From NCBI GenBank assembly GCA_014084085.1, contig NPFB01000218.1, positions 1 through 41,262 on the forward strand: 41,262 nt of DNA, in the 5' to 3' direction. Within the stretch, counting starts at the first letter, position 1; each line of letters opens with the position of its first letter. The translations under genes and the position numbers were made by a program. The DNA comes from Hondaea fermentalgiana (Eukaryota > Sar > Bigyra > Thraustochytrida > Thraustochytriidae). The notes beneath the pieces are model-generated. The model saw nothing but the letters and a program-made list of their open reading frames with translations, was not told the origin of the DNA and did not search any database. Positions 27,103 through 36,975 of the stretch are shown here, piece by piece.

Positions 27103-27912
27103 GATGTTTTTCCTTGTTCGCGAGGAGTTCAATCAGGCACGAGCGCCACTTGCGTCGCCCTGCGCGAGCGTCTCGAGACTCTGCTTCGTCTCTCTGCACG
27201 AATATTTGTCTGAAGTGCCTTTTCTTGGCCTTGCTTGGCCTTGCCTTCCTTCCTTGCCTTGCCTTGTCTTGGCTTCCTCTTCGGCGGCAAGTCTGTAGCG
27301 CAACAAATTCTGCGTTTGACCGTTGAGAGAGACACAGGGGGTGTGTACTACTAGGCCATGATGGAAAAGTTAGTTCCGGTTCATCATGCCAGCGCGTGCA
27401 CTATTATTATAGGCCTACCTTAGGAAGGAGAGAAGGGGTGTGGAGGGGGGGGGNNNNNNNNNNNNNNNNNNNNNNNNNNNNNNNNNNNNNNNNNNNNNNN
27501 NNNNNNNNNNNNNNNNNNNNNNNNNNNNNNNNNNNNNNNNNNNNNNNNNNNNNTGCTTTGATTGTCGTCAAGAGCATTGTCAATGTCGTAGACGTTGAGA
27601 GCGCGACCCGACCAAGATCGCTTGGAATGAGAACTACTACAGATCATTTTTATTGTAAAAAGTAAAAAAGGAGTTCCCCCATTCCCTCATTGCACTTGCT
27701 TCTTCTTGCCTTGCTTGCTTGCTTGCTTGCTTACTCTATTTTTTTATTTTTTTCTCTTTCTCTCTCTCCATACGCTGTTGATCGTTTGTCACCAATTGCT
27801 TGCAACAGAGGGGTCTGGGATCTCGCGCAAGTTTCTATACAGCTCGCACACGCACGAATCAAAGCCAGCTTAAGAAGCTGCGTGCGATGATGTTTTCTGG
27901 GCCACTGAGAGC
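27103..27912. other. Intergenic with assembly gap; RSPH9 promoter side
   Basis: About 810 bp between two minus-strand genes, including the 100-N gap. It contains CCTT/CTTGC-type repeats at 27228-27275, TAGGCCTA at 27410-27417, a G9 run just before the gap, and CTTG repeats at about 27708-27730 followed by a T/C-rich tract. No gene supported. Confidence 0.5.
27454..27553. other. Assembly gap (100 N)
   Basis: Exactly 100 N directly after a run of G, where sequencing or assembly probably failed. True gap size unknown. Confidence 0.99.
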
Positions 27913-27968
27913 CTAGCGAGAGTCCTTGAGACTCTCTTCGATCGCACGCCGTACAAGCTCTTCCTCGT

Positions 27969-28000
<32 letters not shown>

Positions 28001-28952
28001 AAATCCTCGGCATCCAACTCGACATGAGCAGCGTTTTCGTGCGTAGATCCCCTGTTGTGCATGCTCATTGCCAGAGCAGCCTGCAAGTCGGAGTCGCTTT
28101 CCTCGAGAGAATCAAAGGCGCCGACAGAGTAGCGTTCTCCGGCCGTAGCAGCGGTGCTGTGATTCCCATAGCTCGAAGAGGAGGCCATGCTTGCGCGCAA
28201 TGCAGCGCGCAAATCAGGGTCATCGACATCGTCTGGATTCAGTCGCTGTGGCGCGGAATCATCTACACCAACGTCGTCGACGCCAGGAACAAACCAGTCG
28301 GACCTCTTGCCCATGGCGTTCATGTCTGTGAACAGGGGTGGAAGCGTGCCTTCGACGACAAAAATCGAGTAGCCTTCCTCGCGGAGTTGACCCAAGTATG
28401 CTGACAAGTAAAAGAGCGAAATGCAAGCCGGTCGCTTTTTCAGAGAATTGAGATCCCAGAGCTCTCCACGAATGCTGCGGATACTGAACCAGTGGTTGGC
28501 AAGGTTGCAGACGAAAGCGACATCTTCGCTTAAATCTGCATTGTCGCCATTGAGATATTCGAGCAACTCGTTCACGGCCCTTCTATCCTGCACCAGCTTG
28601 AGGCCGTGACTCCGGTCCAAGGCTGTTGAGAGGACCTGGATCGAAAAGTTGCCAGAGTCGTCCACGTTATTTGAAGTGCTCGTCGCTGTCGTAAGATGGA
28701 GAACGCACGGATACGCGAATCAAGAAAAAATGTGAGCTAGCCATTCGTACACGCATGGTTGTGATTGTCGTCAGACTTACCGCCGCCGTCTTCCATGAGG
28801 TGACGTTCCAGCGCATCGAGCTCGGCAGCAATCTCCGCAAGGTCATCAGGACCAAAATACGGCCCCTGCAGCAGGTTGTTTAGGCAGTGCTGCCCGCACA
28901 TGGACCCATACTGCTTTTCGTGGTAGATGGCCTCGGTCAACTCGTCCGTCAT
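27913..28952 (-). CDS. ATXN3: Ataxin-3-like Josephin deubiquitinase with three UIMs (314 aa)
   Basis: Cysteine protease that edits ubiquitin chains in proteasome-linked quality control. Exons 28952-28781 and 28685-27913 flank a 95-nt phase-1 intron (GTAAGT...GACAG). The N-terminal Josephin domain carries the expected catalytic residues: Gln14 and Cys19 in HEKQYGSMCGQHCLNNLLQG, His122 in NHWFSI and Asn137 in WDLNSL, plus VDDSGNFSIQVLS and the EEGYSIFVVEG strand. The intron lies in the loop corresponding to the flexible helical arm. The C-terminal half has three ubiquitin-interacting motifs: DPDLRAALRASM, DSDLQAALAMSM and EEELVRRAIEESL at the very end. An Asp/Ala repeat (DDADDADDADD, encoded by GTCGTCGGC repeats) precedes the last UIM. 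There is no polyglutamine tract. Shorter than human ataxin-3 but complete. Confidence 0.95.
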
Positions 28953-30790
28953 GTTGCTCGGGTGTCTGGAAAGTTGTGCTTTTTGCTTTGAGCAAGGTTG
29001 TGATCAGAGAGGGTAACGCGCCGCCGCCTCGCGCACAAATCTCTCCGTTCTCCGCGCCGCAGACGCTCGCTCGCTCGCTCGCCGCCCGCTTTCTTTCTTG
29101 GTTGCTTGTTTGCTTTGGCGCGGCCGGCGTTCGCGTGCGTGTGTGCCACTTGCGGGATTGCGAAGGGATTTTATTTATTATTGCCAATAATGGTGATCAT
29201 CGCCTTTTGACACATGCCATCACGGTGTGTCCACGCATATCCGAGAGCGAGTCCGAGCACGCGGAAAAAAGAATCAAACACGATGAAGAGCAAGTGTTTC
29301 TCTTTCCGAATTGCAAAAGCTTGAGCAAAAGTCTGCCAAGTATCGCATCACAATGCGGATTGGATCGATTCAACTCAATGTGACAAGAGTCACGAAAAGG
29401 AGAAATATAGGCCTATCTTGTGAAAGGAATTTTTGGCCTTCCAGACATAGTAGCCGTGCGCAGAGGCACGGGAAAACCTGGTATGCTTTCTGAGCCAATA
29501 ATCGAAGCAGAAGTTTTCTTACTTTTCGGGGCGTTGCAAACTGGCATTTGGCTCATTTGGAATGGGTCCAAATGCTCATCTTTAGTGCGGTAGTATTACA
29601 AGAGTGACTTGACTACGCAGGCTCTCAGTCTGTCGTTTGTTGCGTAAAAGGTACTGTCTTGTCTTGCAGTCTTCTATCGAGACGTCAGACATTCGCTCTT
29701 GCAATGAAAGAAGAAACCTTACCACTCGCTCCTCATTAAAGTATCCGAACAAATTTGGGTCTTCGCGGATGCCTGACTCCTGGTATGAGCATTGTCAAAC
29801 TTCCCTGGCTCATTTTGAATGGGTCCAAATGCTCATCTTTAGCTGCGGTAGTATTACAAGAGTGACTTGACTACGTAGGCTCTCAGTCTGTCGTTTGTTG
29901 CGTAAAAGGTACTGTCTTGTCTTGCATTCTTCTATCGAGACGTCAGACATTCGCTCTTGCAATGAAAGAAGAAACCTTACCACTCGCTCCTCATTAAAGT
30001 ATCCGAACAAATTTGGGTCTTCGCGAATGCCTGACTCCTGGTATGAGCATTGTCAAACTTCCCTGCCGTGGGCCAGCCAGTGACCAACGTCGCCTGAACA
30101 AGGTCCACGTTACCTCAGGTGGCCGGCCGGTCAGCGTTGACCTCGGAGTCCCCACCTCAAGCGCCCGCCTCATCGAATGGTCAAAACAGCAAGAAGTTCG
30201 ATGGACGAACAGTCTAGTCTTTAAAATAACTGTAAGGTTCGAGTTCAAGTCAAATTTGTTTGGGACCGGTCAGGTCAGCCAGCCAGTGGCAGGTCAGGTT
30301 GCCGGTTCTAGCGAAGCTTCTATTTGCGAGTGTCCCAAAACAAAACACATGCCGAAGCCAAACCAGGTTTTGGTCCCCCGGTCGTGCCTCCTTTCCGGCC
30401 GTCGTGATTGTCTGTCACCAGCCAGGCCAACGTCGCGCAGGGCGTGCGGCCAGCAGCTGCCGGACGAGCGGACGAGGTCGGGGAGCCCCAAGTTGGCGCG
30501 AGCGCGAGTCTCGCGCCTGTCCTTGCGCCGCAAGCGCGTGGCGCGAGGCCTTGTCCGATGCCCGTCATATTGCGCTATGTCCGCTAGCTTGCAGAGGAGG
30601 ACTGACAGTTCTGCAACACCACTACTACCTCCTAGTACGTACGTACCGGCAGGTTAGTAGTTAACAAAGACTCGGCGAAGCAAACCCGGGCGGCAGCAAA
30701 GACAGAATCCACGCTCGCTCGCTCGCTCACTTGCAGAACCGAGGCAGCAGAGGCAGCAGAGGACGCGGAGGAGGGAAAGACCGAGACACG
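28953..30790. other. Long intergenic region between divergent ATXN3 and nitronate monooxygenase genes
   Basis: 1.84 kb with no supportable complete gene. 28953-29160 is the ATXN3 promoter/5' UTR (GC-rich, CTCGC repeats at 29068-29087). 29549-30064 is a 257-bp tandem duplication listed separately. 30065-30660 is GC-rich with a 214-codon open frame rich in Arg/Ser/Pro and no family features. TAGGCCTA is at 29408-29415. CTCGCTCG repeats lie just before the NMO start. Confidence 0.5.
29549..30064. repeat. Tandem duplication, two copies of about 257 bp
   Basis: Copy 1 runs from 29549 to 29805, copy 2 from 29806 to about 30062. They begin TGGCTCATTT and end with TCAAACTTCCCTG. By eye only about six differences and one 1-nt indel separate them (for example CTTTAGTGCGG versus CTTTAGCTGCGG, and ACGCAGG versus ACGTAGG). 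On the minus strand each copy contains the same short open frame (about 57-66 codons, containing SLQERMSDVSIE), which may be an exon relic of a gene. No terminal inverted repeats or target-site duplications are evident. Confidence 0.85.
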
Positions 30791-32063
30791 ATGAAGGAGA
30801 CCATCCAGACGCCCGTGACCGAGAAGCTCGGAATCAAGGTGCCCATCCTGCTGGCGGGCATGAGCGGCGTCAGCCATGGCGAGCTCGCGGCAGCCGTGTC
30901 CAACGCTGGAGGTAAGTCGAGGAAGGAACATGCGCGAGTGGAAAGCGAGGCGCGAGTGAAAAACGCAATGGCAACGTAGCGAAACGATTGATCTCTAACC
31001 AAGAGGTGCTTTGGATGCGTCAACTTGGATGTATACGATTTCCTTTGCGTCTTTACTTCCCCCTTTCCCTGGTTTGATTCATACGTGCGATGGTCCATAC
31101 CCTGCACGTGCGCTCATAACAGGTCTTGGCGTGATCGGCGGTCTTACGCTTTCGCCCAAGGTGCTCAAGAAGGAGATTGACGACCTCAAGGCGCACCTTA
31201 CCGACAAGAATCTCCCCTTTGGCGTTGATTTGGCCATTCCCCAGGTTGGCGGCAACGCACGCAAGACAAATCACGATTACACGCACGGCAAGCTGCCGGA
31301 ACTGATCGATCTCATCATTGCAGAGAAGGCAAGCCTTTTTGTCTGCGCCGTCGGTGTGCCGCCCCAGTGGGCCGTCGACAAGCTCCATGCCGCTGGCATT
31401 CCCATTATGAACATGGTTGGCGCGCCCAAGCATGTGGACAAGGCTATTGCCAGCGGCGTCGATCTCATCTGCGCCCAGGGCACCGAGGGCGGCGGGCACA
31501 CTGGTGAGATTGGCACCCTTGCGCTCATTCAGCAATGCGTCGATCGCTGCAAGGGCCACAAGTCTCAGATGGATGGCAGCCCCATCATGGTGATTGGTGC
31601 TGGCGGTATTGTGAACGGCGCAAGCATCGCCGCAGCGCTCTCCCTCGGTGCCGAGGCCGTCTGGGTTGGCACTCGTTTTGTTGCCAGCGAGGAGAGCCAT
31701 GCCAGCGACCGCCACAAGGCCCGCGTACTTGAAATTGGCGCGCTCGACACCACGCGAACTCTCGTGTACTCGGGACGGCCCCTTCGCGCCTACCAGTCGC
31801 CCTACATCCGCGAGTGGCATACCAAGCGTGCGAGCCAAATCGAGGAACTCTGCAGTAAGGGCGTCATCCCTTTCAACTACGACTTGAAGGAAGCCGAGAA
31901 GAATGGCGAGCATTTCGATCTTGCGGGCAACTTCCCTCAGCTCATTGGCCAGGGTTGCGGACTCATCACTGAGGTCAAGCCTGCGGGTGCCATTGTTGAG
32001 GAGATGATGACGGAAGCTGTTGAGATTCTACGCAAGGCTCCCTCGCGCATTGCCAAGCTGTAA
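30791..32063 (+). CDS. Nitronate monooxygenase / 2-nitropropane dioxygenase family protein (353 aa)
   Basis: FMN-dependent TIM-barrel enzyme of the NMO family, which oxidises alkyl nitronates (such as propionate 3-nitronate) to carbonyl compounds plus nitrite. Exons 30791-30911 and 31123-32063 flank a 211-nt phase-1 intron (GTAAGT...ATAACAG). Recognisable parts: VPILLAGMSGVSHGELAAAVSNAGGLGVIGG at the N-terminus (the first barrel strand and FMN site), FGVDLAIPQ (73-81), the hallmark AQGTEGGGHTGEIGTL (158-173) with the conserved His166, MVIGAGGIVNG (196-206) and AEAVWVGTRFVASEES (218-232), which close the FMN phosphate site. Length is usual for the family. No targeting peptide is obvious, so it is probably cytosolic. 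The exact substrate cannot be told from sequence. Confidence 0.93.
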
Positions 32064-32667
32064 GTGGCGTGAGAGGCACCCCCCTCGTGAGAGTCTTTCT
32101 CCTCCACCTAATTTCTTTCACTTATCTATCTACCTTCATCTTTTACTGTACGAAGCTGTTTTCTGAACCTGGCATGGTCAAGACCATGAGCCATTGAGAC
32201 GTAAATTCTGACATCATTTGGAATAGGCAGGCCTACACACGGGCCTTCTTTCAACCCAAAAGCAACAATTTCGTGCTCAAGCTGGCTCAAATTGCAATTC
32301 ATCTACAGTCGAAGGACCAACGACTTTGATGCTTTGTTTGGTCACCACGCGCATTGATGTGCCAGCTTGGGGCTTTTATTTCATAGAGAAAAGAATAGGA
32401 AGGCATAGAGCAAGCGGGCTTTTGACTGACTGACTGACTGACTGACTGACGGGGACGAGGTGTGATCGTCATCGTTCTGTCAAAGCGCGCTTTTAGAAAA
32501 AACAAAACAAAACAAAACAAAACATATCCGGCCGTGTTGGCAACTCTAGGCCTGCTTGCGAACTCTTTCGCAGACGCGCGAGCACGAGTCTTCCACGTTG
32601 GCCGATGCAAGTGGAAATTGTAGGAAGCAAGAGACGAAACGAGAGCAATTTAGTGTTTACAGCAAAG
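32064..32667. other. Convergent 3' region with simple repeats
   Basis: About 600 bp between the 3' ends of the nitronate monooxygenase and IMP4 genes. It contains a GACT tetranucleotide microsatellite at 32424-32450 and an AAAAC pentanucleotide run at about 32497-32523. It should carry both 3' UTRs. No gene seen. Confidence 0.6.
32424..32450. repeat. (GACT)n microsatellite
   Basis: Nearly seven perfect copies of GACT in the convergent spacer. Confidence 0.95.
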
Positions 32668-33555
32668 TCACAGCAATCGCCGCTTTTTGGCCGTGTTGGT
32701 GTACGTATGGCGAACCCATTCCATCTCAGCATTACGATCGTCAACAGTACCCAGCTTGATTTGAAACAGCTGCATCTCAAAGCGCGGGCCAACCTCGCTG
32801 AGCTCGACATGCTCCTTGTCAACCGTGTTCGATTCGCCGCCGAGTTTCTTAAATGTGTGATGGCGAAAGGAGATAAAGTCGCGATTGTTTGAAAATGTAA
32901 GCACGCGCGTTGACTCTGGTTTGGGTACAGGAAAAAGGTACTTGAGAATGTTTGACACACGCTCTCCGAGTGCTGTGTTGAAGTTGTCAAAAATCAGGTG
33001 CGGGTACGCCTCGGACATGGTGCCGCAATCCTCAATATCGTGCCGCATGACTGCGTTGGTAAGAGAAAAGGTCGCGGTCGGCCCATACGGCAAATGGCAG
33101 ACAACGAGGGCGTCGGGCTCACCGCGGTGCTCCTGGACAATGACAATGTCTGTAAAGTCGTTGGACCGGCATGTATCTACAAGTTCTGCAAGCTTGACAT
33201 TACCACGATTGATGCGCTGCGAGTTGGGAAACATCAAACGCACCTCCTTGGCAAACTGTTTGAGGCGAGAGCTCGGGTCCGACGAGGTAGTCACACAGAT
33301 TTTCGGGTCTCGAACGCCCGCGTTCGCGTACTCGTCATCCATGTGCGTCTTGGGTTTGATGGTGAATTCATCATCTCTGTCAAGTTCCTGGCGAAGCTTG
33401 CCTTGCTCGTCGCGCAGCTCCGTGGGGATCGGCTTGCCTGCTGCAAGGGCCTCCCGAATCTGGCGCTTCTTCTCGTACTGCTCCTTGTCCTTTCCCTCGA
33501 GCGACTTGCGGTAGATGTACTCCTTCCGCATACGAATGTGCTTGCGCAGCGACAT
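32668..33555 (-). CDS. IMP4: U3 snoRNP protein IMP4, Brix domain (295 aa)
   Basis: Nucleolar protein of the small-subunit processome that binds U3 snoRNA, with MPP10 and IMP3, for early 18S rRNA processing. The N-terminus is the conserved basic helix (MSLRKHIRMRKEYIYRK), followed by IPTELR and MDDEYANAGVRDPKICVTTS, where the Brix domain begins (about residue 80). Family landmarks: TTSSDPSSRLKQFAKE, FPNSQRINRG, DIVIVQEHRGEPDALVVCHL, PYGPTATFSLTNAVMRHD, GTMSEAYPHLIFDNF, VSNILKYLFPVPK, FISFRHHTFKK, ELSEVGPRFEMQLFQIKLGT and the C-terminal EWVRHTYTNTAKKRRLL. The frame is open further upstream, but the start at 33555 matches the N-terminus and length (about 290) of known IMP4 proteins. Intron-free. 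Divergent from the small gene at 33811. Confidence 0.97.
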   Translation of the reverse strand: MSLRKHIRMRKEYIYRKSLEGKDKEQYEKKRQIREALAAGKPIPTELRDEQGKLRQELDRDDEFTIKPKTHMDDEYANAGVRDPKICVTTSSDPSSRLKQFAKEVRLMFPNSQRINRGNVKLAELVDTCRSNDFTDIVIVQEHRGEPDALVVCHLPYGPTATFSLTNAVMRHDIEDCGTMSEAYPHLIFDNFNTALGERVSNILKYLFPVPKPESTRVLTFSNNRDFISFRHHTFKKLGGESNTVDKEHVELSEVGPRFEMQLFQIKLGTVDDRNAEMEWVRHTYTNTAKKRRLL

Positions 33556-33810
33556 CTTTGCTACGCTCTGCTCTCTGTCGCGCCCCCTTTGGCCAGGTCC
33601 TCCTCCGCGGCGCGCGCTTTGAGCCGAGGGCCACTCGCTCCTCTTCTTCGAGTTCTGTCGCCTCGACGTCCACTCAAGAGACGACAATTTGGGGTCCCTG
33701 TCCAGACACCCGAAACCATTCTAGGGATAGTAACCGCTTCTTACATAACTGAAACCATAACGGACGGGGAATCGATGCAGAACATCGTTTGTCGATGTTC
33801 TGGGGCAGCG

Positions 33811-34011
33811 ATGGACGCTCGACCGGCAGCGTCGGAGAGCGAGAAAGCTGCTCTGCAGAGAGCAGAGCAACGCGTTCGCGAAGCCCGACTTTGGCAGTGG
33901 GAACTCAAGGACGTTTTGCTCGAACCTGCCATGCGTCGCGCACGAAAAAAGATCGAGGCTGACCTTTTGCAAAAGTATCTTCAAGAGGAAAACGCTCACC
34001 GCCACTCTTGA
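33811..34011 (+). CDS. Small helical protein of unknown function (66 aa)
   Basis: Short open frame divergent from IMP4, starting with ATG at 33811 (MDARPAASESEKAALQ) and ending 141 bp from the convergent fusion gene. The peptide is almost wholly helical and charged (QRAEQRVREARLWQWELKDV, then PAMRRARKKIEADLLQKYLQ), unlike the Arg/Ser/Pro shadows common in this window, which supports it as real. An in-frame ATG twelve codons upstream (33775-33777) would add a Cys-rich extension. The small size and basic amphipathic helix would fit a subunit of a small complex, for example mitochondrial or ribosomal, but I recognise no family. Confidence 0.5.
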   Translation: MDARPAASESEKAALQRAEQRVREARLWQWELKDVLLEPAMRRARKKIEADLLQKYLQEENAHRHS

Positions 34012-34152
34012 ACGCCAAGCAAAAACATTGTAAAGAACACCCGTAGAACGATCAATCTATCGAAATCAGCAACAAGAACAAAGAAAACAAAAGCATGCCA
34101 AGCCACACGAGAGCCGCACGAAAAGATATAAGATACCCTTGACACAACGCTC

Positions 34153-36975
34153 TTATTGCCCAGACTTGGGCTTGATTGTATGCTGCCATGCAACCTTGCG
34201 ATTCGTGAGAATCCGCAAGACTTGAATCGAAGAGTCCATAACGGCATTCTTGCCAACAAGACGAGTTGCGCCATCAGGAGTGCGCGTGGTTCCTTCGGCG
34301 CGAATAAAGTCACCCTCGAGTCGGAAACTGTCCACGACGCCGTGTTTAAGTGCAGAAAAGATGTCGTCTACTGTGGAACCCGGGAGCGATTGAAGACACT
34401 CGCGACGCTTGCCAGACTTGAGATCGGTCACAGGATACACCAGCGTAGGTTCTCGGAGCGCGACCGCAGAGCTGATGCAGTCCACGACGCCTGTCGACCC
34501 AAATAAATCCATCACCTTGCGAGCTGCTTGGAGTTCCTTGCGTAACTTGGCTTCCTTGTTGTCTGTCGTTGACGAGGAAACGCTCTCTTGCAAGTACCCA
34601 GGAGCGGCAAAAGCGCTCGAGCCGAAGGCATACTCGATTTTGCCCTCGCCCGCTAACGACAACAAATTTGTCTCGAGCATCGCAGAGCAAGGCACGGCAA
34701 CGTATCCCTGCTCGAGAGCAACTTTCTTGGCTTGCTCCAGCTTTTCGAGGCCCACCTCTTGATCGAATCTGGGGTTTAGAATGAGACGGTCGCACTTGTT
34801 GAGCGCCAAGCACATGGGAAAGCGCACGCTCAAAAAGTGCGCAATGAAACGGTGCAAATCAGCACGACTCCAGCGTTCCGCAATCATTGGATCGAGCTTG
34901 CTCCGTGCCGCTGCAGCCGTGACAATGCTTCGCGTCGGCCCTTGATAGCCCGTCAGCAAGGCTACCAGACGGTCTTCTGCCGCATGTTCCGAGTTACGAG
35001 CGCGAGCCGCGCGCACCACGCCTCGCCACTTGGCGACGACATTGCCAAAAATCCAACGATGCAGCTCCTCGCGCACCCACTTGATATCCTCCTCTGCAGT
35101 TGACGCAGATTGAACATCATCCATCACAGCCACACCATTGCGGTCGCTCGATCCAGATACATCCACAACGTGAATGAGAACGTCGGCGTCGCACAAGTCA
35201 TTGAGAAACTTGTTACCCTTGCCTTGACCCTTGTATGCGCCAGGAATAAGCCCCGCGACATCCTTGATGAGGAGCGGAAGCAGACGTCGTCCTTGGCCGT
35301 CGCGGCCATGCTCGGTCTCAAAGGCAGCATCGCTCGGATCCGTCGCCTCATCAGTCACATCGTTTGAGGCCCACCATCCGACACCATAGTTGGGCTCAAT
35401 TGTCGTAAAAGGGTGCGCCGCTACTTTGGCGAGAGTTTGCAGGCGTGTTGTACAACAGAACAAGGTAGATTTGCCTGCCGAGGGCTTGCCTACAAGTCCC
35501 ACGACAAACTTTTTCACACCTCGACCCTTGGCCACGTGACCAGCGTCCTCTACAGGATTCTTTTGCCGTCGCGCGACCTCAATGCATGCCTCTTTTGTGG
35601 CCTTTTCTACGAGCTCGTTCTCAACGCTCTCCTCGGGCTCTTCCTCCCAGATTCTTCGCGTGCCAGGCAGCATGTCATCCTCTTCCTCGTCCTCGGCTGC
35701 ATCTTCATCCTCCTTGCCACTCTTGGCGGCTGCAGCTGCTTTTGCCTTGGCATCTGACTCACCGCGCGCCTTGTCAAGCAGAGCAATGTTTTGCGGATCT
35801 TCAAGCCAGGTTTCCGCAGCCGAAATTGCAGTGTACACACAGGGCATGCCTGCCTGCTCATCGAGCTCGGCGCGCACATGCTGCAGCAACGCCGTCTCGA
35901 CACGCTGCGGGAATTGCAGCATTCCGAGTGAATGTTCAATGTGTACCCGAGGTACCTCCTCCGGGTAGTTGGCTGGATAATCTACGACGAGCTCGAGTTT
36001 CTGGTGAAGGGGGGAGTCCTCGCATGCCAGTCGGAACGCTAGAGCACCGCAAGGAGCTCCGGCACCGCTCGCAGCTGGCCGGATGATTTTCATCGTGTCA
36101 GGATAGATCGACTCGAGAGCCTCGACCTCGTCTCGCTGCTCCGCCGCACCTTCATCTGATGTGCACGTGGGCGGAGGTGGCGGCTCGTTGGATTTCGAGG
36201 CCTGCTGCTGCATCTCGGCTGCCTTGCTCGGCGATGGTGGAGAAGGAGGAGGAGGGGGACTAGAAGTAGCTAACGCGGCCGAAGAGGCCATGATACGCTC
36301 GTGCTGCGCATTGAGAAAGTCTACGATGAGATTCCGTGCCGGTGCGTTTGACGGAATAAGGTGGCCCTGATCGTGCTCGTAGATTTGGGCGTCTACGAAC
36401 CGGGCAGCAAGCTCCTTGCTCGAACTAAGGTCCACAACGCGATCTGTACGTCCCATAATGTGCAAACTAGGGGTCGACATTTCCGCAAGCTCGGCATCCT
36501 GCCAAAAGGACGCCATGCTCGTCATGCATGGCGCGCCACCCAGAATCACAAACTCCAAACCCTGTCATTGGCGTCATTGTCAGTCAATTTTTTCTCCGCA
36601 GTGAGGTACGAATCTACTTACAGGAAATCTTGAAGGATTAGCGGCAATGCGCGCCGCGGCGGCGCCGCCCATGGAAAAGCCAATAATGCCATCGAAAGGA
36701 CCCTGTTCTTTCCAGACCTTTTCGAGCATGACAAAAGACTCCTGCAGTGTGCGCGTCTTCTCTTCCTCATCGGCCTGGTGCCGCCACCACGTACGCGTCG
36801 GGACGCTGTCGCCCTCGCGCAGCGGCAGCTCGTGCGGCGCGTCCACAAACACCAGATCCGCCGTCTTGCGCACCTTTTTCGGGAGCCATCCGAGCCGCGC
36901 GCGCAGAATCTCCTTCGTCTGGCTGCTCCCGTGCAGACACAGCACGCGCAGCAGTCCCTCGCCTGCCGCCGCCAT
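34153..36975 (-). CDS. FSH1-type serine hydrolase + RWD domain + Ygr210/MJ1332-type GTPase fusion (920 aa)
   Basis: Exons 36975-36622 and 36561-34153 join in phase 0 across a 60-nt intron (GTAAGT...GACAG) that falls inside the hydrolase domain, so the fusion does not depend on one doubtful frame. Residues 1-205 are an FSH1/OVCA2 alpha/beta hydrolase: LCLHGSSQT (oxyanion strand), nucleophile Ser101 in GFSMGG, Asp158 in GRTDRVVD and His185 in EHDQGHLIP. After a Pro/Ser linker, about 258-371 form an RWD domain (DEVEALESIYPD, then DYPANYPEEVP). An acidic linker leads to a GTPase of the Obg/YchF superclass resembling yeast Ygr210c and archaeal MJ1332: G1 GLVGKPSAGKST (473-484), FTTIEPN, G3 DVAGLIPGAYKGQGKGNKFL, VVDVSG, G4 NKCD (706-709) and G5-like PCSAMLE, then a C-terminal TGS-like region. 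All catalytic motifs look intact. RWD plus TGS suggests a ribosome or translation link (inference). Confidence 0.9.

Noticed and set aside
30225..30260. GGTTCGAGTTC, similar to a tRNA T-loop (B box)
   Set aside because: No matching A box, acceptor stem or anticodon arm could be laid out around it.
30013..30657. 214-codon plus-strand frame upstream of the nitronate monooxygenase gene
   Set aside because: It begins inside the 257-bp tandem duplication, is Arg/Ser/Pro-rich and shows no family features.
33556..33687. Upstream extension of the IMP4 frame
   Set aside because: The known IMP4 N-terminus begins with the basic helix at 33555; the upstream part is Arg/Gly/Ser-rich 5' leader.
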